Both the position numbers and the translations under genes were made by a program. A stretch of 64,000 nucleotides of DNA from Bradyrhizobium diazoefficiens (GTDB taxonomy: Bacteria > Pseudomonadota > Alphaproteobacteria > Rhizobiales > Xanthobacteraceae): positions 3,903,001-3,967,000 of the forward strand of contig NZ_CP067100.1 of NCBI RefSeq assembly GCF_016616235.1. The letters run 5' to 3'. The notes below the pieces were generated by a model. It was given only the letters and a program-made list of their open reading frames with translations, was not told where the DNA came from and ran no database searches. Shown piece after piece: positions 11,086 through 17,792 of the stretch. Positions within the stretch are counted from its first letter, which is position 1. Every line of letters begins with the position of its first letter.

Positions 11086-11787
11086 TCAGTATTTCCGATA
11101 AAGCCCGATCAGCTTGCCTTGGATCTTGACCCGGTTCGGCGGCAGGATGCGCACCTCATAGGCCGCATTGGCGGGCTCGAGCGCGATCGAGGCGCCGCGG
11201 CGGCGGAAGCGCTTCAGGGTCGCTTCCTCGTCGTCGATGAGCGCCACCACGATATCGCCGGTGTCGGCGCTCTCGTTGCGTTGGATCAGGGCCATGTCGC
11301 CGTCGAGGATACCGGCCTCGACCATGGAATCGCCGCGCACTTCGAGCGCGTAGTGCTCGCCCGAGCCGAGCATGTCGGGCGGGACGCTGATGGTGTGGCT
11401 GCGGGTCTGCAACGCCTCGATGGGCGTGCCGGCCGCGATGCGGCCCATGACCGGCACCGCAACGGGACGCTCGCCGTCGTCAGCGGGCGGGCTGGAGGTC
11501 GTGCGCACCTTGCCGAGATTGCCCTCGATGACGCTCGGGGTGAAACCGCGGCGGCTGCCGGCGGCGGCCTGGAGCTCGGGCAGCTTGATGACCTCGATGG
11601 CGCGGGCGCGGTTCGGCAGGCGACGGATGAAGCCCCGCTCTTCAAGCGCAGTGATCAGGCGATGGATGCCCGATTTCGAGCGCAGGTCGAGCGCGTCCTT
11701 CATCTCGTCGAAGGAGGGCGGCACGCCGCTTTCCTTCAGCCGTTCGCTGATGAATCGCAGAAGCTCGTATTGTTTGCGCGTTAACAT
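11086..11787 (-). CDS. lexA: LexA SOS repressor
   Basis: Represses the SOS regulon; RecA filaments trigger its self-cleavage. With the start at 11787 ([10 protein letters not shown]), the protein is 233 residues: a winged HTH (1-70), a linker, and an S24 peptidase domain. The cleavage site is A119-G120 ([13 protein letters not shown]), the nucleophile is S154 ([14 protein letters not shown]) and the general base is K192 (EEATLKRF). An in-frame start three codons upstream (TTG, 11796) has worse ribosome-site spacing. An SOS box lies about 100 bp upstream (11887-11901). It follows moeA on the same strand across a promoter-bearing gap. Confidence 0.97.
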   Translation of the reverse strand: MLTRKQYELLRFISERLKESGVPPSFDEMKDALDLRSKSGIHRLITALEERGFIRRLPNRARAIEVIKLPELQAAAGSRRGFTPSVIEGNLGKVRTTSSPPADDGERPVAVPVMGRIAAGTPIEALQTRSHTISVPPDMLGSGEHYALEVRGDSMVEAGILDGDMALIQRNESADTGDIVVALIDDEEATLKRFRRRGASIALEPANAAYEVRILPPNRVKIQGKLIGLYRKY

Positions 11788-11886
11788 CTCGACCAAGTCC
11801 CCCGGTTGACGCCGTTCGATTCCGAGACGATGAATTCAGCGATAAGTGGCTGCATGCTCGAAACAAATCATGAACGGACACTATAT

Positions 11887-11901
11887 GTTCGATACATGTT
11901 C
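11887..11901 (-). promoter_or_regulatory. LexA-binding SOS box (alphaproteobacterial type)
   Basis: GTTC-GATACAT-GTTC on the plus strand, equal to GAAC-N7-GAAC in the direction of lexA; this exactly matches the known alphaproteobacterial consensus. It lies 86-114 bp upstream of the lexA start codon in the moeA-lexA gap, so it should mediate autorepression. A weaker AAAC-N7-GAAC match lies about 30 bp closer to lexA. Confidence 0.85.
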
Positions 11902-11962
11902 CGCAACTGCTTAATTTACCGTGAACGCGACAAAGTTCGCGGAACGCAGGTGAACGCCGGGG

Positions 11963-13174
11963 TCAGACGGGCAGCCGCAACACCTCGCAAGCGGTGCCGG
12001 CTTCGGCCTTCGGCGCGAATGGCGCGCGCACGAGAAGTGCCTGTGCCGCAGCGAGATTCGCAAGCAGCGAGGAGTCCTGGTGATCGACCGGAAGCGCGAT
12101 CAGCGTACCGTCGCCGCGCGTCTCCAAACGCGCGCGCAAATAATCCTCGCGCTGGTCATTGGCGCCGACGTCGCGGCCGAGCACGGCGCGTTCGCGGCGA
12201 TGATGAATCACGGAGCGGCCCGACAGCGCGCGAATCAGCGGCACCAGGAACAGGAAACCGCAAACGTAGGATGACACGGGATTGCCGGGCAGGCCGATCA
12301 CCCGCATCGCCCCGAGTTGCCCGTTCATCATCGGCTTGCCGGGCCGCATCGCGATCTTCCAGAACGCCATCGCGATGCGCTCGGCCCTCAGCGCCTGCTG
12401 GACCAGATCGTGGTCGCCGACCGACGCCCCGCCGGTCGTGATCAGGATGTCGGCGCCGCTCTCGCGGGCGCGGCGGATGCCTGCGGTGGTGGCGTCCAGG
12501 GTATCGGCGGCAACACCGAGATCGAGGCTATCGGCCCCCTCGCTGCGCGCGAGCGCGTGCAGGGCATAGCCGTTGGAGTAGACGATCTGGCCGGGGCCGG
12601 GCGTGGTGCCCGGCATCACCAGTTCGTCACCGGTGGCGAGGATCGCGACCTTTGGGCGACGGCGGACGGGCAAAAGTGGGTGGTTCATCCCGGCTGCGAG
12701 CGCGAGGTCGCGCTCGGTGAGCCTGGCCCCCTTGCGCAGCAGCACGTCGCCTTCCCTGAAGTCGACGCCGGCGGGACGGATGTGCCGCCCGGCAACGGCG
12801 GCTTCCTTGATCGTGATGCGCCTGCCGTCCGCGACCGTGTCTTCCTGGATGACGACGGCATCCGCGCCGTTGGGAACGACACCGCCAGTGAAGATCCGCA
12901 CGGCTTCGCCGGCGCCGACCGATCCCGCAAACGGCCGGCCCGCCGCGACCTCGCCGATCACGGTCAGCTCGGAATCGATTGTCGCTGCATCGGCCGCGCG
13001 CACCGCATAGCCGTCCATCGCCGACATCGCCTGCGGCGGCTGTGTGCGCAGCGCCGCGACGTCGCGGGCGAGCACGCGGTGGAAAGCGGCGTCGAGCGCA
13101 ACCATCTCCTCGGCCAGAGGCTCCGCACCCGCGAGCACGGCGGCAAGCGCATCGGATACCGGCATCAGGGCCAC
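11963..13174 (-). CDS. moeA: Molybdopterin molybdenumtransferase
   Basis: Inserts molybdate into adenylated molybdopterin, the last general step of molybdenum cofactor synthesis. Motifs run in order: QAMSAMDGYAVRAAD, RIFTGGVVPNGADAVV, KVAILATGDELVMPG, TTGGASVGDHDLV and RVIGLPGNPVSSYV, all typical of MoeA/gephyrin domain 3. The start is set at a GTG at 13174 (reading MALMPVSDALAAV) because GGGAG lies 6-7 bases upstream; an ATG three codons on is possible, and an extension to 13243 lacks a ribosome site. Its usual partner moaC is 11 kb away at 24085-24597 rather than adjacent. Confidence 0.95.
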   Translation of the reverse strand: MALMPVSDALAAVLAGAEPLAEEMVALDAAFHRVLARDVAALRTQPPQAMSAMDGYAVRAADAATIDSELTVIGEVAAGRPFAGSVGAGEAVRIFTGGVVPNGADAVVIQEDTVADGRRITIKEAAVAGRHIRPAGVDFREGDVLLRKGARLTERDLALAAGMNHPLLPVRRRPKVAILATGDELVMPGTTPGPGQIVYSNGYALHALARSEGADSLDLGVAADTLDATTAGIRRARESGADILITTGGASVGDHDLVQQALRAERIAMAFWKIAMRPGKPMMNGQLGAMRVIGLPGNPVSSYVCGFLFLVPLIRALSGRSVIHHRRERAVLGRDVGANDQREDYLRARLETRGDGTLIALPVDHQDSSLLANLAAAQALLVRAPFAPKAEAGTACEVLRLPV

Positions 13175-13311
13175 GGCGAACTCCCGCAACAAATCGAAGG
13201 ACTCGGTCGGCAAGGTTCTAGCCGAGCGGAAGGGACGACGCAAAACGGGCTGCTCGATGAAGCGAGAAGCTACACTTCCTTTCGGCGCTGGCTCGGCTTA
13301 TCTTTCAATCC

Positions 13312-13539
13312 ATGACAAAACTGCTCGAAAAGGCACTCCAGGCCGTGCGCCAGCTTCCTGCTGATAGCCAGGACGAAATCGCGCGTGCGATGCTGGCGTT
13401 GACCGGCAACGCGGGCGAGCCCGAGGAAATTGATCCGGGGCATCTTTCTGCGGTCCTCGAGGGGCTCGCACAAGCCAATCTCCGGGAGTTTTCATCCGAC
13501 GCCGAGGTCGAAGCCGCATTTCGCCGCTTCGAGCAATGA
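13312..13539 (+). CDS. Antitoxin of a ParE-type toxin-antitoxin module
   Basis: A 75-residue protein that overlaps the toxin gene by 4 bases (ATGA). The N-terminal half is helical (LLEKALQAVRQLPADSQDEIARAML), followed by an acidic, probably disordered C-terminus (SDAEVEAAFRRFEQ) that would wrap the toxin. The first half lacks an obvious ribbon-helix-helix, but the phrase QLPADSQDEIARAML is common in antitoxins paired with ParE/RelE in rhizobia. No strong ribosome site is visible before the ATG. The call rests on the pairing as much as on the sequence. Confidence 0.75.
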   Translation: MTKLLEKALQAVRQLPADSQDEIARAMLALTGNAGEPEEIDPGHLSAVLEGLAQANLREFSSDAEVEAAFRRFEQ

Positions 13540-13829
13540 AACTCCGATTCACACCGCGCGCGACTCAAGATTTGATCAGCATCGCCGATTATGTCCGGGA
13601 GCATAGCCCACAAGGTGCGTTGCGCGTGCGCGCTGCGATCCTTGAATCGCTTCAGAATCTCGTTCGCTTTCCGCGACTTGGGAGACCGCAGAAGGTTGAG
13701 GGCGTCCGCAAACTGGTGACGCGGCGTTATCCTTATCTTGTCTATTACTCGCTGGACCAGGAGGCCGACGAAGTCGTTATTCTCGCGATCCAACATCCGG
13801 CGCGGGACCGCGAGCATTCCGACGCATGA
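13536..13829 (+). CDS. ParE/RelE-superfamily toxin
   Basis: A 97-residue basic protein of the ParE branch. The N-terminus KLRFTPRATQDLISIADYV is the standard first strand plus helix, followed by FPRLGRPQKVEGVRKLVTRR and the final strands YPYLVYYSLDQEADEVVILAIQHPAR. ParE toxins poison DNA gyrase, while RelE relatives cleave mRNA; the lack of a strong basic catalytic triad and the GRP...VRKL wording favour ParE. It is translationally coupled to the antitoxin upstream. Confidence 0.88.
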   Translation: MKLRFTPRATQDLISIADYVREHSPQGALRVRAAILESLQNLVRFPRLGRPQKVEGVRKLVTRRYPYLVYYSLDQEADEVVILAIQHPARDREHSDA

Positions 13830-13835
13830 GGAGGC

Positions 13836-13928
13836 TCACGTTCGCCGCGGCATGATCCGGAAGGCAAGACAGACCGGTACGAGGATGGCCATGGCAAGGA
13901 TGAGAATGACGAGAGCCACGGCCAGCAT
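13836..13928 (-). CDS. 30-residue single-pass membrane peptide
   Basis: A very short frame beginning MLAVALVILILAMAILVP and ending in a basic tail RIMPRRT. It is almost entirely one transmembrane helix with a positive C-terminus. GGGGAG lies 7-8 bases upstream of the ATG, and the ATG follows the stop of the upstream small gene by 3 bases, so the two would be coupled. Its stop lies 7 bases past the convergent toxin gene's stop. No function can be assigned. Confidence 0.4.
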   Translation of the reverse strand: MLAVALVILILAMAILVPVCLAFRIMPRRT

Positions 13929-13931
13929 CGG

Positions 13932-14204
13932 TCAACTCCCCGGCTGCTCGTCCGGACTGACGTCGGGCGCTTTGGGGCTTTGATCCTTGTCGGGCAGCGG
14001 ATCGGCCTGCGACTTCAGGTCCGCGGCCTTGCTGATCAGCTTGGCGGAGAGTTCAGAATCCGAGGTGGTTCTGGCGAATTTCATCAGCAGGGAGGCCTGC
14101 TTGGTGAGGTAGGTTTTGCCCAACACAATGATAAGTCCGATGTAGAATTCCCAACGGACTGATGAGTCCGGGAGGCAGGCATTCGTTCCGGGAACTCTGT
14201 ACAA
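13932..14204 (-). CDS. Small hypothetical protein
   Basis: A 90-residue frame; the conserved-looking part begins around KTYLTKQASLLMKFARTTSD and continues SELSAKLISKAADLKSQ into a Pro/Asp-rich acidic tail. The first 30 residues may be untranslated, because the ATG at 14204 lies inside a TGTACA inverted repeat and has no ribosome site; a GTG near 14126 is a reasonable alternative. A soluble, helical protein. It is followed by a coupled membrane peptide. Confidence 0.45.
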   Translation of the reverse strand: MYRVPGTNACLPDSSVRWEFYIGLIIVLGKTYLTKQASLLMKFARTTSDSELSAKLISKAADLKSQADPLPDKDQSPKAPDVSPDEQPGS

Positions 14205-14214
14205 AAATGTACAA
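14199..14214. repeat. TGTACA-AAAA-TGTACA inverted repeat
   Basis: Two copies of the palindromic hexamer TGTACA separated by four A. It lies in the promoter region of the small leftward genes at 13836-14204. AT-rich against the surroundings. Possible operator; no regulator identified. Confidence 0.4.
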
Positions 14215-14287
14215 AGTGACTTGGTTCCTCATTCTGCGCCAAATTGGTTCCACGACGAACGGACCGTGGGCGGGATCGAACCCGCGG

Positions 14288-14917
14288 TCAAATCCCAAGG
14301 GATTTGAGCGCATTGCCGACGTCGGTTGGCGAGGTCACATGCACCGCGGTTAGGCCGCGGGCGCGTGCTCCCTCGATGTTCTCGGCAAGATCGTCGAAGA
14401 ATACGATACGGTTGGCCGGCACGCCGATCGCAGCGACGACATGGTCGAAAGCCTCCGCGTCGGGTTTGCGCAGGCCGATACTGGAGGACAGGTAGAGTTC
14501 GCGGAAATGACCGAGCAGGGCGGCATATTCCTTCGAGAAATAGTCGACATGCGGCCGGTTGGTGTTGGAGAAGGCGTAGAGCGGCATGTGCCTCGCCGCG
14601 CGCGGCAACAGCTCGGCGACATCAGGCATCTCGCCGGCGAAGATCGCGTTCCAGCCCTCCAGGAATTGCGCATCCGAAATGCCGATGCCCAGCGAAGTGC
14701 GCAGCGAAGCGAAATAGTCCTCGTCGCTGATTTTGCCGATCTCGTGCAGCCGGTAAGCCTCGTCGCGCACATAACGCGCGACGATGGCTTCGGGCTTACA
14801 TCCGGCATGTCCCGCCCAGCAAGCGATCGCCTTGGAGAAGTCGATGTCGAGCACGACGCGCCCGAGATCGAATAGAAGCGCATCGGCGCTGCCGGGGGAG
14901 AGCGGGGTCACCTGCAT
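14288..14917 (-). CDS. HAD-superfamily hydrolase, YihX-like
   Basis: A 209-residue HAD subfamily IA protein. Motif I is LLFDLGRVVLDIDFSKA, with FDLG in place of FDxD, exactly as in E. coli YihX (glucose-1-phosphate phosphatase). Motif II is YAFSNTNRPH, and motif III/IV is LRKPDAEAFDHV followed by IVFFDDLAENIEGA. The cap is small and helical. It lies 9 bases after the FMN-dependent dehydrogenase gene on the same strand, so they form an operon. A sugar-phosphate phosphatase role is likely by resemblance, but the substrate is not proven. Confidence 0.88.
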   Translation of the reverse strand: MQVTPLSPGSADALLFDLGRVVLDIDFSKAIACWAGHAGCKPEAIVARYVRDEAYRLHEIGKISDEDYFASLRTSLGIGISDAQFLEGWNAIFAGEMPDVAELLPRAARHMPLYAFSNTNRPHVDYFSKEYAALLGHFRELYLSSSIGLRKPDAEAFDHVVAAIGVPANRIVFFDDLAENIEGARARGLTAVHVTSPTDVGNALKSLGI

Positions 14918-14926
14918 CCTTTCACT

Positions 14927-16060
14927 TCAGTATCGGTAGGGGTCGTGGTCGAACAGCGGGAACGCGCTGAACACGCTCGGCGCATTGGTCGCGGCCGCCG
15001 CATGCAGGCACGATTTGCTGACCTCGGCGAAGGAGGTGGCGCCCAAAAGCCCGAGGCAGCGCAGCACCTCGTCCTCCAGAAGTTCCAGCATTCGCGTCAC
15101 GCCGGCCTCGCCGGCCGCTGCCAACCCCCAGCACTGCAGCCGGCCGATGCCCACCATGTCCGCGCCCGCTGCGATCGCCTTGACGATGTCGGTGCCGCGG
15201 CAGAAGCCGCCATCCACCATGATTTTTGCGCGGCCCTTCACCGCCTCGACGATCTCAGGCAGTACATGCATGGCGCCGCGGCCGTGGTCGAGCTGGCGTC
15301 CACCATGGTTGGAGACGTAGATCCACTCGACGCCGTGGTCGACCGCGATCTGCGCGTCCTCGGCGGTGGCGATGCCCTTGAGGATCAGGGGTATTTTGAA
15401 CTTGTCCTTGATCATCTTCACGGTCCGCCACTCCAGGCCCTTCTGGAAATCGCCGCCGGTGGCGCGCAGCCGGCTCTCGCGGACATAGCGCTTGGCGATG
15501 TCACGTTCGCGACGGCTGTAATGGGCGGTGTCGACGGTCAGGCAGAACGCGGCATAGCCGTTCTTCTCGCTCCTCGTGACGACATCGGCGACGAAATCGT
15601 CATCGCCGCGGACATAGAGCTGATAGAGCCGCAGCGCATCGGGGGCCGCCTCGGCGGTCTTCTCAAGGCCGGGCTCCGACACCGAGCTCAGCATGTGCGC
15701 CGCACCGAAGGTGCCGGCCGCGCGTGCAACACTGGCGGCGCCATGCGGGTCGAAAATCTCCAGTGCGCCGACCGGAGCGAGCACCACCGGCAGGCGCATC
15801 CTGCGGCCGAACAGCTCGACCGAGCCATCGACCTTGCGCACGTCACGCAGCACGCGCGGGCGGAAGGCGATCTCGTCCAGCGCCATGCGGTTGCGGCGCA
15901 TCGTGGTCTCGGTCTCGGCGGCGCCGACGATGTAGTCCCAGGCATTCTGGTTGAGGTTGGCACGCGCCTTCCGGATCAATTCGTGCAGATTCTGGAACGG
16001 CTCGTTGCTGGCGCCGAGCTCGACGTTCCGTTCCGGCCGGATCCGGGGTGCTTCGTTCAT
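14927..16060 (-). CDS. FMN-dependent alpha-hydroxy-acid dehydrogenase (L-lactate dehydrogenase-like)
   Basis: A 377-residue TIM-barrel flavoenzyme oxidising L-2-hydroxy acids. The active-site segment VSNHGGRQLDHG holds the catalytic His and substrate-binding Arg; FMN-phosphate binding is in IMVDGGFCRGTDIVKA followed by AGADMVGIGR. The early part has FRPRVLRDVRKVD and LPVVLAPVGAL. Membrane-association sequence of LldD is not obvious. First gene of a two-gene unit with the HAD phosphatase. Could oxidise lactate, glycolate or mandelate; the residues seen do not decide. Confidence 0.88.
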   Translation of the reverse strand: MNEAPRIRPERNVELGASNEPFQNLHELIRKARANLNQNAWDYIVGAAETETTMRRNRMALDEIAFRPRVLRDVRKVDGSVELFGRRMRLPVVLAPVGALEIFDPHGAASVARAAGTFGAAHMLSSVSEPGLEKTAEAAPDALRLYQLYVRGDDDFVADVVTRSEKNGYAAFCLTVDTAHYSRRERDIAKRYVRESRLRATGGDFQKGLEWRTVKMIKDKFKIPLILKGIATAEDAQIAVDHGVEWIYVSNHGGRQLDHGRGAMHVLPEIVEAVKGRAKIMVDGGFCRGTDIVKAIAAGADMVGIGRLQCWGLAAAGEAGVTRMLELLEDEVLRCLGLLGATSFAEVSKSCLHAAAATNAPSVFSAFPLFDHDPYRY

Positions 16061-16353
16061 TGTTATCCTCCCGATAATTTGAAGCCTTGTGTCATCGCCT
16101 AACCCGTCCCGCCCTGCAAAACCATCCTAAAATCGCATAGCTGCGAGGCGGAGGGCGGGCCGACCGATTCCCGCCTTGCGTAAAACGGTTTCTGAACGTT
16201 GCCAAAAGTTTAGGTCCCGGCGAAGGGATTTTTGCGGCGTACCCGCCGGCGTGGCGGCCCGGCCATGAAGAAACCCGAATGATATTGTGAGAAACAGGCC
16301 GGACCGCCATTTGCATGGCGTCCCTCAGCCCAAGCAAGAAGGCCAACTGATCC

Positions 16354-17691
16354 ATGCGGAAATCCCTGCTGTTCCCCCTGGGCGCGCTCACTGGTGCGTG
16401 TCTGACCCTTCTTGTAGCCACCCCGCACGGCGGCGTATGGGCGGCCCGGGCGGCGGCGAGCGCGGATGATGCCTATTCCAAGCTCAATCTGTTCGGCGAA
16501 GTGTTCGAGCGGGTGAAGGCGAGTTATGTCGAGAAGCCCGACAATTCCAAGCTGATCGAGGGCGCGATCACCGGCATGGTGACATCACTCGACCCGCATT
16601 CGCGCTACATGAACGACAAGGCCTGGACCGAGATGCAGGAGACCACCTCCGGCGAGTTCGGCGGCCTCGGCATCGAGGTCACGATGGAGGAGGGCCTGGT
16701 CAAGGTGGTCTCGCCGATCGACGACACGCCGGCATCCAAGGCCGGCATCATGTCCGGTGACCTCATCAGCAAGATCGACGGCGAGGCCGTGCAGGGCATG
16801 ACGCTCGAACAGGCCGTCAACAAGATGAAGGGCCCGGTCGACACCAAGACCAAGCTCACCATCGTGCGCAAGGGCGCAGACGCGCCGCTCGATGTCGCGA
16901 TCACGCGCGAGATCATCCACGTGCGCCCGGTGCGCTTCCACGTCGAGAACGGCGATATCGGCTATATCCGCGTCACCTCGTTCAACGAGCAGACGACCGA
17001 CGGGCTGAAGAAGGCGATCGCCGCGATCTCCAAGCAAATCCCGCAGGAGAAGCTCGTCGGCTATGTGATGGACCTGCGCAACAATCCGGGCGGACTGCTC
17101 GACCAGGCCGTTTCGGTGTCGAGCGCGTTCCTGCAGCGCGGCGAGGTCGTCTCGACCCGCGGCCGCAATCCGGAAGAGACCCAGCGCTTCACCGCGCATG
17201 GCGGCGATCTGATCAAGGGCAAGCCGCTGGTCGTTCTGGTCAATGGCGGCTCCGCCTCGGCTTCCGAGATCGTGGCGGGCGCGCTGCACGACCACAAGCG
17301 CGCCACGATCATCGGCACGCGCTCGTTCGGCAAGGGCTCGGTGCAGACCATCATCCCGCTCGGCGCCGGCAACGGTGCGCTGGCGCTGACCACGGCGCGC
17401 TACTACACGCCGTCGGGTCGCTCAATTCAGGCCCAGGGCATCGCGCCCGATATCGAGATCCTCCAGGACGTGCCGCCGGAGCTGAAGGGCCGGATGGATA
17501 CCATGGCCGAGTCGCAGATGCGCGGCCATCTGTCGGCCTCCGACGGCAGCGAGCAGACCGGATCGCAATCCTACGTGCCGCCGAAGGAAGAGGACGACAA
17601 GGCGCTGCATGCCGCGTTCGACTTCCTGCACGGCGTCACTGCGAACGCGGTTGCCGCCAAGCCCGCGCCAAAGGCTGCGGTGCCGAACTAG
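16354..17691 (+). CDS. ctpA: Carboxyl-terminal processing protease (S41), CtpA-like
   Basis: An exported serine protease with a Ser-Lys dyad that trims periplasmic proteins. Residues 1-35 form a signal peptide or anchor (LLFPLGALTGACLTLLVA). A PDZ domain follows (GGLGIEVTMEEGLVKVVSPI ... AGIMSGDLISKID), then the catalytic domain with MDLRNNPGGLLDQAV, the Ser in VNGGSASASEIVAGAL and the Lys in RSFGKGSVQT. The 445-residue length is normal for rhizobial CtpA. The tail is Ala/Lys/Pro-rich. A strong terminator follows at 17715-17750. Confidence 0.93.
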   Translation: MRKSLLFPLGALTGACLTLLVATPHGGVWAARAAASADDAYSKLNLFGEVFERVKASYVEKPDNSKLIEGAITGMVTSLDPHSRYMNDKAWTEMQETTSGEFGGLGIEVTMEEGLVKVVSPIDDTPASKAGIMSGDLISKIDGEAVQGMTLEQAVNKMKGPVDTKTKLTIVRKGADAPLDVAITREIIHVRPVRFHVENGDIGYIRVTSFNEQTTDGLKKAIAAISKQIPQEKLVGYVMDLRNNPGGLLDQAVSVSSAFLQRGEVVSTRGRNPEETQRFTAHGGDLIKGKPLVVLVNGGSASASEIVAGALHDHKRATIIGTRSFGKGSVQTIIPLGAGNGALALTTARYYTPSGRSIQAQGIAPDIEILQDVPPELKGRMDTMAESQMRGHLSASDGSEQTGSQSYVPPKEEDDKALHAAFDFLHGVTANAVAAKPAPKAAVPN

Positions 17692-17714
17692 GCGCTTTAC
17701 GACTGCGAGACATT

Positions 17715-17750
17715 GATCGCCCGGGAGTGGATAACCGCTCCCGGGCGATC
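17715..17750 (+). terminator. Rho-independent terminator after ctpA
   Basis: A perfect 13-bp stem (GATCGCCCGGGAG / CTCCCGGGCGATC) with a 10-base loop, followed by TTGTTT. It lies 24 bases after the ctpA stop and could also end the convergent transcript from 20513. Confidence 0.85.
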
Positions 17751-17792
17751 TTGTTTGGCCCGCTGTCTCAGTGATCCAGGCTACATTCGGCC

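Noticed and set aside
14262..14292. tRNA-like T-arm on the minus strand (GCGGGTTCGATCCCGC)
   Set aside because: The stem pairs perfectly only with a 6-base loop, and no D-arm or anticodon arm precedes it. It looks like a chance palindrome or a degraded fragment, not a tRNA.
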